Shown: positions 47,401-56,945 of the stretch, one piece after another
Layout: each line of letters begins with the position of its first letter
Numbering within the stretch: position 1 is the stretch's first letter
DNA from: Astropecten irregularis
Lineage: Eukaryota; Echinodermata; Asteroidea; Paxillosida; Astropectinidae
Direction of reading: 5' to 3'
DNA length: 64,000 nt
Assembly: GCA_963971285.1 (NCBI GenBank)
Contig: OZ020258.1
Coordinates: 1,426,001 to 1,490,000 of the forward strand
Notes under the pieces: generated by a model
Told to the model about the DNA's origin: nothing
Seen by the model: the letters and a program-made list of their open reading frames with translations, nothing else
Database searches by the model: none
Program-made: the position numbers and the translations under genes

Positions 47401-50400
47401 GGATAGGTCGTGAGGCTGCCTGGGGGATGGCCATCAGAAGACCGAAGGAGTATCGCTCAAAAGTAAATGCGGCAACGCAATGTCGTGGTGCTCGCTCCCA
47501 TTGATTGATTGATTGCCCAGGAAAATGATAACCCAATCTCAAAAGTATCTCAAGAAATATCAACAGTGGATTTACCATCGAGTCTTGCATCTTGATCCGA
47601 CTGAGAGTTCTTCTGTAGTAGCTGAAGTCGTTCTGTATTGATGGATTGGTCATCTACAAAATAAAATCAACAAGCAGGAGAGAGGTTTGAGGTGAGGGAA
47701 CAGCTGCTTGGGAAGACCTTTCAGATAAAAACCAGGAGCTATCAATCACTGGGCGTTCAATTAACTGTGCCTACGTGAAACTCCTTGTAACATACTCCCT
47801 GAGCTGAAATTGAAGATCAAGAAAGGAAAAATGAGACAAAAGGATGGTACAGCTTGGCTAGCATCCTTCCTGATGAATCCGCTGAAGTCCAACACCTCCG
47901 TTGTACATTCCTTGAGACTTGTTCATGCCATCGAGCCTTCCATGAAGTAACCAGCACTCTTCAGTCTTGTGTCCCGCAAAATCCTGCAGTTTTGAGGACA
48001 GACTTGAGAATGGTTTTGGGTTGACAGACGTTGTTGTACATGTACCTACCTTAAGATCATCAAACTTGAGAGTGAAGTGAAGAATTTTGGCAAACTGTTT
48101 GGCCAGTGCCTGGTGGGTGTCAAGGTATTCGGATGTTTTCATGTCCACGTCGGTACACAAAGCCTGCAACAACGGCCGCAAAACTTTCTCTGTGGATAAC
48201 AGAAGGACACACTTACTGACACGATACTGATCTCATCTAGGTTTTGAAGCTTTGCATGGTGGAAGTCACGTAATAAGGAAAGGTTTGCGGAGGCACCATG
48301 TATAATCTCTTTTATGGAAGTGTGGTTCTGAAAAGAACCGGTGAGAAGTTGATCTCCACGTTCCAGCCAGTGTACTCTGGCTCTGAGAGTGTACTCTCCT
48401 GAGGACGGCCAGAGTACACTGGCCGGAACGTCGAGATCAACTTCTCACCGGTTCTTTTCAGAACCACACTTCCATAAAAGAGATTATACATGGTGCCTCC
48501 GCAAACCTTTCCTTATTACGTGATCTCATCTAATTTTTTCCCAAGGTTTGATATAGACACTAGCCCCATGTATAAACAGAAATGTTCACAGATCTGTAAC
48601 TATCTGGGTATGACTATGAAGATGGTGCTGGTAGAAACATACCGTTAAAATATTTCAGCCTCAAATGCTGTACCTATCCAGAAATTAGTCAAACAATGAC
48701 CGAAAACAGTTTTGATCTCGGGGTAAGATCAAACCATTCTTAGTGTTTTATTTTATAAGAAAAATTAAGTCAGTTTTTCGCTATTTTCTTGTGACTCAGA
48801 TGTCCGATTGAACTCAAATGTTCACAGGTGTGTTGTATATACATGTTGAATTAAACAAAGTGTGAGTGCTGTTCTGCATCATGAAGTAAAAAGCTTACAA
48901 CGGAAAATAATTACATGTACATACATTTCATCAACAATTTAACTTTGAAAATTGCTAATATGACATACATGTAATTGGAATCTTTATAATAGAAAAGCAT
49001 GTCACAAAGTATACAATATTAAAATGAATTAGGAGTGTACGTCTCACATTGGGCTACTTATAAAATGCTTCGCCATAAACTAAACAATCCAAAGTCCAAG
49101 AGCAAAACACTCCTCTTGCCCTGAAGTAGACTTGACTACATGCATGCATATTATTCACGTTGGAATGAGTCGGAATATGACGGAGGGCTCGGAAAGCCCA
49201 GCCTCAGGGAAGAACATCAGGAAGATTATTTTGCATTGCAAAATCTTCAGACAGGAATAATAATTTCATGCACGGTGCATGCCGACGTGTTGTTTTTAAT
49301 AGCAACTGATGAATTTTGATAAGGGTGGGTAAATTTGGAGTTGAATTCAATTGCTCAAGATATTCGACGACCAGACTTGATTTTCATGTCTTACCGATTT
49401 TCTGCGAGTATTCGAAATAGTTCTTGAGCCTGGCTACCAGAGGACAGACGTCGGCCCACGCTTTCTGCTGCATGTCTTCATTTCTGGGATTGCAAATGGC
49501 CTGAAAAAATAAAAATGTTATATTTGGCAAACGGTTAATGAGTTAATGACCACTCTATAATGAACATGTTTGGTCTTCCGTATGTTTGGTTAATACCAAC
49601 TAATGTACAACGTATGGTAAGGATTGTCAAATCATCACATCATTAGGCTAGGGGCCTTTTTCCAAACCTCCGTTCCGGCTCAGGCTCTGGCTCTGTCATC
49701 CATATGCTGATATTAAAGGTTGTGGTTTTTCATTGAAGTTGTAAGTTGTTTTCCTTTCCAAACGAGGGAATCTACCTCTGAACCACAGCCAAAAGCCTTT
49801 ATTTTGACACCTGTTATTTCAGAATGGATTCACAAATTGGAGCCTGAGCCTGAGCCAAAGCCAAAGCCAAGGTTTGGAAAAGGGCCCTGGTTAAAGATTA
49901 AATTGGCATTTGAAACAGTGTGCTGTGTTTGTCCGTCAGGATTATCACGAGTGTGTCTTCTTCCGAGCTTCTTTCGTATGAGTAAGAGCAGACTTCATAG
50001 AAGTCATAGAAGACTTCATCCAAGATTCCTTGGATGCGACCAAGACATTCTTTAGTGACTTCAGTTAAGGAGGTAAAGTTGATTCTTGGAGCCTTGAGAT
50101 CAGGGCAGACATAGAATGTCTTGTGCCGTCTGCATATTACGAGGCTTAGGGTGAGCCCTGTTTATCACCGTAGATGGAAATCAGTCTCCACACCAAAAAA
50201 ATGATATATTAATATTGATTAAGGAATCAGTATAAAGCAAAATAGATGGGGTGGCAGGTGAAAATACTATATTTGATATCTTAAGCTAACGGGTTATTAA
50301 CCATCAGACTGCCATATATCCTAAGCATAACTCACTGGGAGTCTCGTTTCTTCCTTCCTACGGCGATAATCCCCCAAAAATGCAAAATTCTCATTTAAAG

Positions 50401-52326
50401 ATATAAAATAAAAAACCTTAAGAGAAAGCAGCGAGTGTTTAACGATGGCTCCTGGGTTCAGCCGGCGCTGGCGATGTCGCGCCAAACGGCCCGGCGGCTG
50501 ACATTTTATTAGCCGGATGATAAATTGACGAGGAAGCCTCACAGCCGAGCGGCCGTTGATTCAGTCTTCTGGCTGTGATTAGCGTAAATTGAATCACTTA
50601 CACTCGCCATATATCTTGCATCTTAACTGGGGACATGATACAATGAAAATCATCGAGTGCCATTAGACTGTACATCTACTGTAGATTAGAAGGCAACATT
50701 CAGACGTGAAGTCTGTTAATAACCTAATCTGTTAACAAATATCCTGAGATGTCAAATTCTTTAACGCGCAGCGCTAAACACCACGGTCCTCTCTCTTAGA
50801 TACAGACTGAAAGCTATCTTCCAGCTCAATCCAGCAGTAGATCTGGTTCTCTGTTTCTGTATCAATTAACAGCTTCATTTTGTTTTGTTAGATCAAACAC
50901 TTACAGTACGTACATCTAACTTTGGTACATGTAAATTATTCCTACATCATGTACATCATGAAACTTCAATACATCTTGAGGTATTAAAGCCTATTTCTCC
51001 CCTCCTATTCTTCCTGCATCTCTATATTTTTCTCTCCCTCTTAAAGGTAGTATAATACTTTGGTAAGAGACCAAAACAGAAATGTTCACAGATTTACGTA
51101 CAACTTTCAGGGTATGAAGATGATGCTGGTAGAAACATACCGTTAAATTTTTTCCGCCTGAAAAGTATTTATCCAGAAATGAGTAATTAAAACAACGACC
51201 GAAAATCTTTTTGATCTTTTAAAAGATCAAAAAGAAAAGAGAAAAGACTAAAGAAATACTGTGGCCGTTTTTCACGATTTTCTAAAAAAAGTGGGCACTG
51301 TATGGGACTGAAATTTTCACAGATGTCTGTGACCGTATCTTCCTTAATATATTTATGTCCATGATTCTGTACTTCTTTGTCAAAAACCAAAGTATGATAC
51401 TACCTTTAATTAAAATGTCCTCTGTCTGTGATTTCTTCTCTTTTCAGGTCTCTACCCCCCCACCTCCAACATCCCCACCGCCCGCCCCCTGCACCCCTCA
51501 GGGCCTACTTACCATTCTGATGCTGTCTCCTGCCCCACCGTATTGCCGTAAGTCCTTCAATATAGCATCAGCCTCTCTCAGGACGTCTTCCACCATGTTG
51601 TACACTTCCTTCTCATCATCCCTTGGCTCGGCTTCTGTTGAGCAAAACAAGCATGATTTTTGATAAGGGTTCCGAGGAGACTGGAACTTGCATGTACACA
51701 CAACCAAAGAGTACATATTTTGGGCAGTCAATATGTAAATTCTGCACCTGAGGTATTCATAACGTGTACACGCATAACAGGTGGCTATTTTTACAGACTT
51801 GAACTTCAGACAGTGGCAATGGTATCAATACGCTGGGCGTTTCACGCCACCATGAGTTTGCAACGCGTTGGCCAATTTGTCGACAAACGGCGCATCTTTC
51901 CACATGATGCACAATTTGTCGACAAAATTAATTCCGCGCATTGTGATGGGCTACGCGTTGCAAACTCTTGGTGGCGCACTATTGTGAATCGCCCGTATTG
52001 CCTGTACAGCATAGTATACTGTTACAGTATACATGTAAGTGTAGAAGCATATGTATTGCCTTGGAGTCCCTAGCCATTGCTTGGTGCCCCTGATCAATGC
52101 CTTGGTGCCCCTGGTCATAATTAGGGTTATATTGCCTCGACTGATCGACATGTGTACATGGTACATGAGTGCAACTGCAAATTCATTACTAATGACATTA
52201 GCCAAACACTACAAAATCAACAAAATGAATCAAATTTATATTCTTTCAAAACTCACTTTCAAAGTCAATGAAGATTTGAGGGTCATCATCCTGTGGACCT
52301 CGTAACTTTAACAACAGGTTGCCCAT
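44338..52326 (-). CDS. CYRIB: CYRI protein (FAM49/CYRIB-like), complete gene of ten coding exons
   Basis: Spliced coding sequence, in minus-strand order: 52326-52257, 51634-51513, 49500-49395, 48189-48050, 47653-47576, 47019-46894, 46733-46654, 45734-45608, 45010-44940, 44401-44338. The parts sum to 984 nt, giving 327 residues plus TGA; human CYRIB has 324. Every intron is GT-AG and every phase joins cleanly. The start MGNLL carries Gly2, the N-myristoylation site of the family. Family blocks seen are [41 protein letters not shown] and [10 protein letters not shown]. The arginine pair used by CYRI to bind active Rac1 falls at residues 160-161, the same numbering as human. Known role of the family: a membrane-anchored DUF1394 protein that binds GTP-Rac1 and restrains the WAVE/SCAR complex, limiting lamellipodia. 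The product here looks intact and functional; vertebrates have two paralogues, and I cannot say which this is closer to. Confidence 0.95.
44600..44835 (+). mobile_element. Probable LINE 3' tail in CYRI intron 9
   Basis: A C-rich stretch leads to TTTTATTGTACATGACTGTA, TTGTTGATGGCCGAATAAAT and a terminal (AAT)n run at 44814-44829, the layout of a non-LTR retrotransposon 3' UTR. The coding part is not recognisable. Antisense to CYRI. Confidence 0.45.
44940..45010 (-). CDS. CYRIB: CYRI coding exon 9 (residues 284-306)
   Basis: Follows TTCTGCAG. It encodes [20 protein letters not shown], aligning with [20 protein letters not shown]. It leaves in phase 2 before GTAAGA. A degenerate transposon copy begins about 40 bp upstream of its 3' splice site. 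Confidence 0.94.
45050..45404 (+). mobile_element. TTAA-element, subfamily B, degenerate, in CYRI intron 8
   Basis: Retains TTTAGTACTTTGGTTTTTGC, CAAAAATATCAAGAAAGATA and CCATACGGTGCCCAC of subfamily B, and the shared right half. The right terminus has decayed to CTACCTTGAA. It is antisense to CYRI. Confidence 0.7.
45608..45734 (-). CDS. CYRIB: CYRI coding exon 8 (residues 241-283)
   Basis: Follows CTTGCAG. It encodes [17 protein letters not shown] and [17 protein letters not shown], matching PEYRSRFTNEETVSFCLR and YDHVHPVGAFAKTSKID. It ends GAC before GTGAGT. Its length is 127 nt. Confidence 0.95.
45866..46620. repeat. CYRIB: 51-bp minisatellite in CYRI intron 7
   Basis: Around fourteen diverged units containing GTGACCTATTTGTGTCACAT and GTCGCATCTACTTGTC. 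The period is exactly 51 bp between neighbouring CATGCAGCC motifs (45971, 46022). Most of the 919-bp intron is this array. The unit holds the near-palindrome CATGTGAC...GTCACATG. Open frames across it are a by-product of 51 being divisible by three. Confidence 0.85.
46504..46539. repeat. Perfect 36-bp palindrome at the end of the 51-bp array
   Basis: The half-site begins ACATGTGACCTACC and is repeated exactly in inverse with no spacer; the centre is AGTATACT. It can form a cruciform or an RNA hairpin. Confidence 0.85.
46654..46733 (-). CDS. CYRIB: CYRI coding exon 7 (residues 215-240)
   Basis: Follows CTTACAG. It encodes [20 protein letters not shown], aligning with [20 protein letters not shown]. 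It is 80 nt, leaving in phase 2 (AG|T completes Ser241) before GTAATG. Confidence 0.94.
46894..47019 (-). CDS. CYRIB: CYRI coding exon 6 (residues 173-214)
   Basis: Follows CCTCCAG. It encodes [20 protein letters not shown] and then a TTKFVTE end, aligning with [20 protein letters not shown]. It is 126 nt, phase 0 to phase 0, before GTATGT. Confidence 0.94.
47078..47504 (+). pseudogene. LINE reverse transcriptase C-terminal fragment in CYRI intron 5
   Basis: Plus-strand frames encode [35 protein letters not shown] and, after a frame change near 47340, [20 protein letters not shown] then [17 protein letters not shown]. This order is the C-terminal region of a non-LTR retrotransposon polyprotein. 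It lacks the reverse transcriptase core and is frameshifted, hence dead. It is antisense to CYRI. Confidence 0.75.
47576..47653 (-). CDS. CYRIB: CYRI coding exon 5 (residues 147-172), Rac-binding segment
   Basis: Follows TTTTGTAG and encodes [19 protein letters not shown], the most conserved stretch of the family. The double Arg needed for Rac1 binding in mammals is at residues 160-161. It is 78 nt in phase 0 and ends before GTAAAT. Confidence 0.95.
48050..48189 (-). CDS. CYRIB: CYRI coding exon 4 (residues 100-146)
   Basis: Follows ATCCACAG and ends CTTAAG before GTAGGT. It carries [20 protein letters not shown], nearly identical to the human block around [21 protein letters not shown]. The preceding [16 protein letters not shown] segment is more diverged, as is usual for this linker. 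Confidence 0.94.
48226..48532. repeat. Direct repeats flanking the foldback element
   Basis: TGATCTCATCTA occurs at 48226-48237 and again at about 48521-48532. It overlaps the right edge of the palindrome. It may be a target-site duplication, in which case the element includes the 28-nt non-palindromic left segment TTTTGAAGCTTTGCATGGTG. Confidence 0.5.
48266..48523. mobile_element. Large foldback element carrying histone-type 3' stem-loops
   Basis: Two 116-bp arms (48266-48381 and 48408-48523) are inverted copies with only two visible mismatches, around a 26-nt loop. Each arm includes GGTTCTTTTCAGAACC (minus strand at 48339-48324, plus strand at 48450-48465), which fits the metazoan histone mRNA stem-loop consensus at all 16 positions. 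A purine-rich AAAAGAGA follows at a spacing like the histone downstream element. It lies in CYRI intron 3. Confidence 0.85.
48571..48886 (-). mobile_element. TTAA-element, subfamily A, in CYRI intron 3
   Basis: On the minus strand it runs from ACACTTTGTTTAATTCAACA through TTTGATCTTACCCCGAGATC to GAACATTTCTG. Both outermost tips are lost. Confidence 0.74.
49395..49500 (-). CDS. CYRIB: CYRI coding exon 3 (residues 65-99)
   Basis: Follows CAG and begins [15 protein letters not shown], matching AIQHPADEKLQEKAW of the human protein. It ends in phase 1 before GTAAGA. It is 106 nt long and encodes part of the helical DUF1394 fold. Confidence 0.94.
49651..49887 (+). mobile_element. GGCTCA-terminated element, copy 3, in CYRI intron 2
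   Basis: The ends GGGGCCTTTTTCCAAACCTC and GGTTTGGAAAAGGGCCC are inverted repeats, each leading into GGCTCAGGCTC or its complement. The core matches copy 2 (GGTTGTGGTTTTTCATTGAA, CAGAATGGATTCACAAATTG). It is 237 bp, the cleanest copy of the three. Confidence 0.68.
51041..51409 (-). mobile_element. TTAA-element, subfamily B, full length, in CYRI intron 2
   Basis: TTAA at 51041-51044 and 51406-51409. The ends read TTAAAGGTAGTATAATACTT and GTATGATACTACCTTTAA. The central palindrome GATCTTTTAAAAGATC is intact. Confidence 0.83.
51513..51634 (-). CDS. CYRIB: CYRI coding exon 2 (residues 24-64)
   Basis: Follows CAACAG and ends ATG before GTAAGT. It encodes the [11 protein letters not shown] and [10 protein letters not shown] segments, which align with KEIYNQVNVVL and DLQSYRGAGH in human CYRIB. 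It is 122 nt long, entering in phase 1 and leaving in phase 0. Confidence 0.94.
51826..52000. mobile_element. Inverted-repeat element in CYRI intron 1
   Basis: Left CAATACGCTGGGCGTTTCAC and right GTGAATCGCCCGTATTG are inverted, as are inner GAGTTTGCAACGCGTTGG and CTACGCGTTGCAAACTC. The interior has AATTTGTCGACAAA twice. It is 175 bp and non-coding. Confidence 0.7.
52257..52326 (-). CDS. CYRIB: CYRI coding exon 1 (residues 1-23)
   Basis: Begins at ATG (52326-52324) with [10 protein letters not shown] and ends in phase 1 before GTGAGT, inside the DFEK motif. The exon extends 13 nt further 5' as untranslated sequence (52327-52339) to a 3' splice site preceded by TTTATCTTTTCAG. Gly2 is the expected myristoylation site. 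The start is chosen because it matches the family N-terminus. Confidence 0.93.
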
Positions 52327-52339
52327 GGCAACACACTAC
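52327..52339 (-). other. CYRIB: 5' UTR portion of CYRI exon and 3' splice site of a 5' intron
   Basis: On the minus strand a pyrimidine-rich run ending in CAG (52342-52340) is followed by 13 nt and then the start codon. This shows that the mRNA begins in a separate, non-coding upstream exon at higher coordinates. That exon was not located. Confidence 0.75.
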
Positions 52340-54729
52340 CTGAAAAGATAAAGATAAACCCCACAATATGACAATTTGCCAAATAAACATGATACAAAAA
52401 AAAAAAAAAAACAGGTGCCACTAGGATATGTATCCAGGAAGTTTGAGCACTTTGTGAAAGACTGAATGCTCTGAAATGTATTGTGTGCACAACTGCACAT
52501 GCATCATGTACATGTACATGTATGTACGATTCAACGATTGTATGTGCAGGTGTAATCCTGCATCAGCAGAGGTCATTGTCAACCCTTATTACACCTGTAA
52601 CACTATACATACAACACCTGTACAAGGTTCATTGTGATACAATACGTACCATGCACAATGTATGTATATATGCAATGTTTGTGCCTGGATGTACTGTACA
52701 TGTAGGCCTACAAAGAAAATCTTGTTAGCACTTTCAGTCTAACTAGGAGAAATACATGTAGTACTTGAAAGATTTGAGGCTTTGCATGGTGACATTTTTG
52801 GTATGTGGATCGATTTGTGGAACCACTATGTAAGAATCGTTCATACTTTCGCACTTCTATTTCGTTCGCACTTCTTGTAAGGTCTCAATGTTTCAACTAG
52901 CCAGCTCAGTGCTCAGGATCTCCCGATGAGGACTAGACAGCGGCGGATTTAGCATTTTGCTTGGGGGGGGGGGGGGGTTTACCCGGAGTGAAATTTTGTA
53001 GCCAGGCACTGTGACAGAGCGGAGTGACCAAGCCCGAAGCGCCCGAGGAAGGGGGTGGAAGGTGTGGTGTGTGTGGTTTACATGTAAACCCCCCCATGTA
53101 CACATGAAATTTTCTCTTAATTTAATCCTCCATCTGTCACAAAGGATCCATATGTCCATGTACATGTATAATGTACTTGAAGATTTATTGAACAGTCTAG
53201 TTTTTTGGGTTACCAATTCTTGTAAGAATTGTAGTAAGGAGGATGGCAATGGCAAGATGACATTATGTGTAAATACTCTCACTAGTTAGTAAGATGCAAA
53301 TTCTTCAGATTATTTTGTCACTATGTACACAGACTGTTTATTCAGTATTAGAAATAACATACACGTATTCAGTGGCTCTTCAGTTCAACCCTCTGGTCGC
53401 ACTTTCTATTCATCTGGCAATGTATGACAAGTGTTGAATGTCAAGTGCTACAGTCGCCATTGATGACGCCGATCAATCGCAAGAAAATCCTCCAGATGGA
53501 TTCTCAATGCAAAATACCTGTACAGTACACGTGCATTAGTACACTTTTCCTTGCCCAAATTGAGTTGTATGTTTGCAGTGTACTAGTCAGCTAATGTATA
53601 GTATAGTACATGTATGTCACAGCGTAATGTACATATGAACAAGCTACACATGTAGATGTACCTAATGTAGGCCTAATGCACAAAGAAATTGTAAAAAATG
53701 TTTCACCCATGTACACGATGTCTACAAGGACAGTGATTTCTGTATGTAAAGGTACAGTACATTATTAGCAAAACTTGCAATTGATGCTTTGCGATAGGCC
53801 GATCTATTTTTCTTTCAGGTAAACAATAAACATGCATCGGCATGTAACGTAGATTTCCTATTTGTGTAGGCTGGAGGCTGGAGCTTAACGTACCGTTATT
53901 ACCCGACCACACCTCCCATAATGATATACACCCATGGTACAACTGTACTCAGGATATGAACTCAGGTATCTTAAATCTGGACAATTACCAATGAGGTCCA
54001 ATCTCATGATGACCTCCTGAGTTATGTGAGATGCTGAGTGCTCACTCGCTCCACGATTCCCCTGATGCCCTTCACCATGCAGTCAAATCAATCATCACGT
54101 GAACATGGTGAACGGTGGGCAAATATTTACAAAGATTTCTGCAGGACGGCTTGGCCTACGTTGATTTAATTATGAGGCCGGAGTGTTAATCTGGCAGTTC
54201 ATAAAAGGGGAGGTCTTGGTGGATGTCCGATTCATAAAAGAAGACAAATTCTTGTTTGAAAAATCGAAATGGCTAAAGCACTGGTCATAATGTCGTTATT
54301 CAAGGCAAATGCTGTCGTGGTTCTTGGTTAGAACTAATTACCGGTACCTAAACATGCTAAAAGGCTGGCATAGCTGATGGGAACAGGAAATCAAGCCCAT
54401 GTACATATAGTGAAAGAAATGGAGCACATGTAGGCCTATTGAACATCATGCTTACTGATAATGATAAACTGCGCAACATGCACAGCATGGGTTATACTAG
54501 TCTACGTACACGTGTACCGGTATTAGGCCCCTATACATGTAGTTCATATTCATGGAGGAAGAAATTGTATTCCATTCCTTCCTCCATGAAATTGTATGTA
54601 AGTTGATACTGTATCATATGAAATGTATGCAAATAACTATTAGGTACATGTACATGTACATACAGTGTACATGTACGTATGTACAGTACATGAATACAAG
54701 TAGGAAAGTAACATTTAAGTCAATGGTAC

Positions 54730-54989
54730 CGGTAATTTCATACTTTGGGTTTTTTTTTTCAAAGAAATGCAGATTCGTTTTTTTATGGGCAAAAATATCA
54801 AGGAAGAGGGAGACAGTCATTTGTAAAATCTTTTAAAGATCAAAATTTGTTTTGGTCATCATTTGCTTGATCTGCCCGATCAAGATCTGTTTTTTTTTTT
54901 TTTTATAAATACAGCATTTAAGTATGACAGTACATACATGTACATGTATATATGTTATATACATGTGTAAAAGTAAATTGCACCTTTAA
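54730..54989 (+). mobile_element. TTAA-element, subfamily B, degenerate
   Basis: Retains TTTCATACTTTGGGT, GGGCAAAAATATCAAGGAAG and a terminal CACCTTTAA. Much of the right half is replaced by a T-run and ACATGTA words. Confidence 0.6.
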
Positions 54990-56814
54990 GTAAAAGAACA
55001 TAGTATACATGTAGGCCTAGTGCCTACACGTATACACATGTAAATGAACCGTGTTTTAAGAAAATTTAATCTAATATACATGTACATACGTGTATGTACA
55101 CATTCTAAACTTCTGTGGGGCATCTAGGCTACAATGTACATGTACGTGTAAAGTGCATATTATACATATGTCCAGATCTGGTCAGACAGGGCATTCTTGT
55201 GACACCTTGTCCCTGCTATGGCCGGCTATTTCTTTACAAACTTCATACATACAGCCTTTCACCAACTTACACATTGTAAGGTCATGGCCTTCGTTGCCAT
55301 GGTATTGGCCTTGGTGACCTTCAAATGTCTTTAAATGTTTGGATTTTCAAAATGGCCTTGTCATTTCTCATTTCCAGCAACTTTAGAACAACATATTGGC
55401 ACTGGAATTTAAGTATTTTACTGTACAGATACATGTATCCTACATTATATTGTGACAGTGAGAAGGAACTGATGTGACTGCAGAACACCTTTCGAATACT
55501 AATAAAATGTTCTATTTGCCCACACCACCTCAAAACCAAAAACTACATGTAATTAGGATGTTTTTCTCAATCCAGTACCATTAAATAGGGTAATAATTCT
55601 GCTGTTAGACGAAAATTGAGACTGACTGCCCCTTTAAATGTTGTGCCTTGCCCCTTGACCTCACAGCATGAGCCAATCAGGAGCTAAATCTGGTTATTCC
55701 TTTCTGAAGTTTCAGAAGCTTGTGAAAGAAGACAATCTGACCTGCTATTTGAAAACACTAGTTATAAATTTATAAAGCTAGTAGTACTTTAAGCACATCT
55801 ACTGGACATATTACTACGTATGTATATCACTGAATAGAATTTTGAATTGAAAAAATAAAGGCAATATGTTCCATTTACTTTCATGCTTTTGATGTGTATC
55901 AATCCTAGGCCTATACACTTACAGTGTATGTACAGTAGGCCTGCTATTTAAAGTGCCTTTAAAGAATTGTGTTGCAGACGAAAAAAAGGTGAACCGAAAA
56001 TCTGTAGAATAAGCCTAACCCTCACAGTACAAAAGTTTTTGTAATTTTAATAATGTTTAAAAAAAATTGTATGAGGCTACAAAAATGGAACCGGATCCAC
56101 GTGCAACCCATGGATTTCTGACTGCACATCAGACACACACAGGATACCAATTAACATGTCATTTTTGATAACTGTTTTCTGTGCACACCCTTTTTGATTT
56201 CTCCACAGGATATCCTCACAGCACTTTTGACTGGCGCAGTTCCTCTTTGCTAGCGTTGGTTACAAATTGTGACTTGATCTTATGACTGTGGTCAGACGTT
56301 TTAGCGTGGTGCTACAAGGATAAAAGACAGTGTACTACAATGTGCAGTACATGCGGTGTATTGATCCACACTGTAGGCCCTATGTGATTCAAAGAGACTA
56401 TCTTGTGATCTTGTGACGTATTGTAAAAGAATCATTCCACAAGGTCATTGAAGAACATTTTCAAATAGTAAAAGTATGGTACAGAGTTCACGTTACAATC
56501 AACAGACTTGTGCCATACCATAATTTATAATTTGCCTTTCCATTAACTGTCTTTAATTGTTTGGTGCACATAATGTAGGCCTACACATACAGTATAATTT
56601 CTGACTTCTAATTTGAAGAAAGTGAGTACCGATACCTACATATTTTTATGTTTGAATTAAGTTTGGGACATGTACATACGTACATGTACTGTAGATATAT
56701 CTGCTGATCAATGTAACATCGAGTCATTGACAATCTCCCACAAAAGTAGTACTGTACAGTCATGGAAATTATTTCAAATGTTTTTTTTTTCTTTTTTTGA
56801 CTGAATGGTGAACA

Positions 56815-56945
56815 AAATTGGCTGCAGAGAGGGAATCAAACCTGTAATCCCTGGAATACCGTACCGGTGCTCTACCAATTGAGCTACATATTGGTGGTGT
56901 CCCAAATTGTCAAATTATCTTTGTTCATCTACCAGTTAGACAAAA
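56815..56945 (-). repeat. tRNA-like dispersed element
   Basis: Minus strand ATGTAGCTCAATTGGTAGAG and AGGTTTGATTCCCTCTCTG give D- and T-arms. The flanks AACAAAGATAATTTGACAAT and CACCACCAATATG match the 16.5-kb copy. Confidence 0.6.

Noticed and set aside
52937..53095. Possible hAT-like element starting CAGCGGCGGATTTAGCA with a G-run
   Set aside because: No matching inverted end or target duplication could be found downstream.
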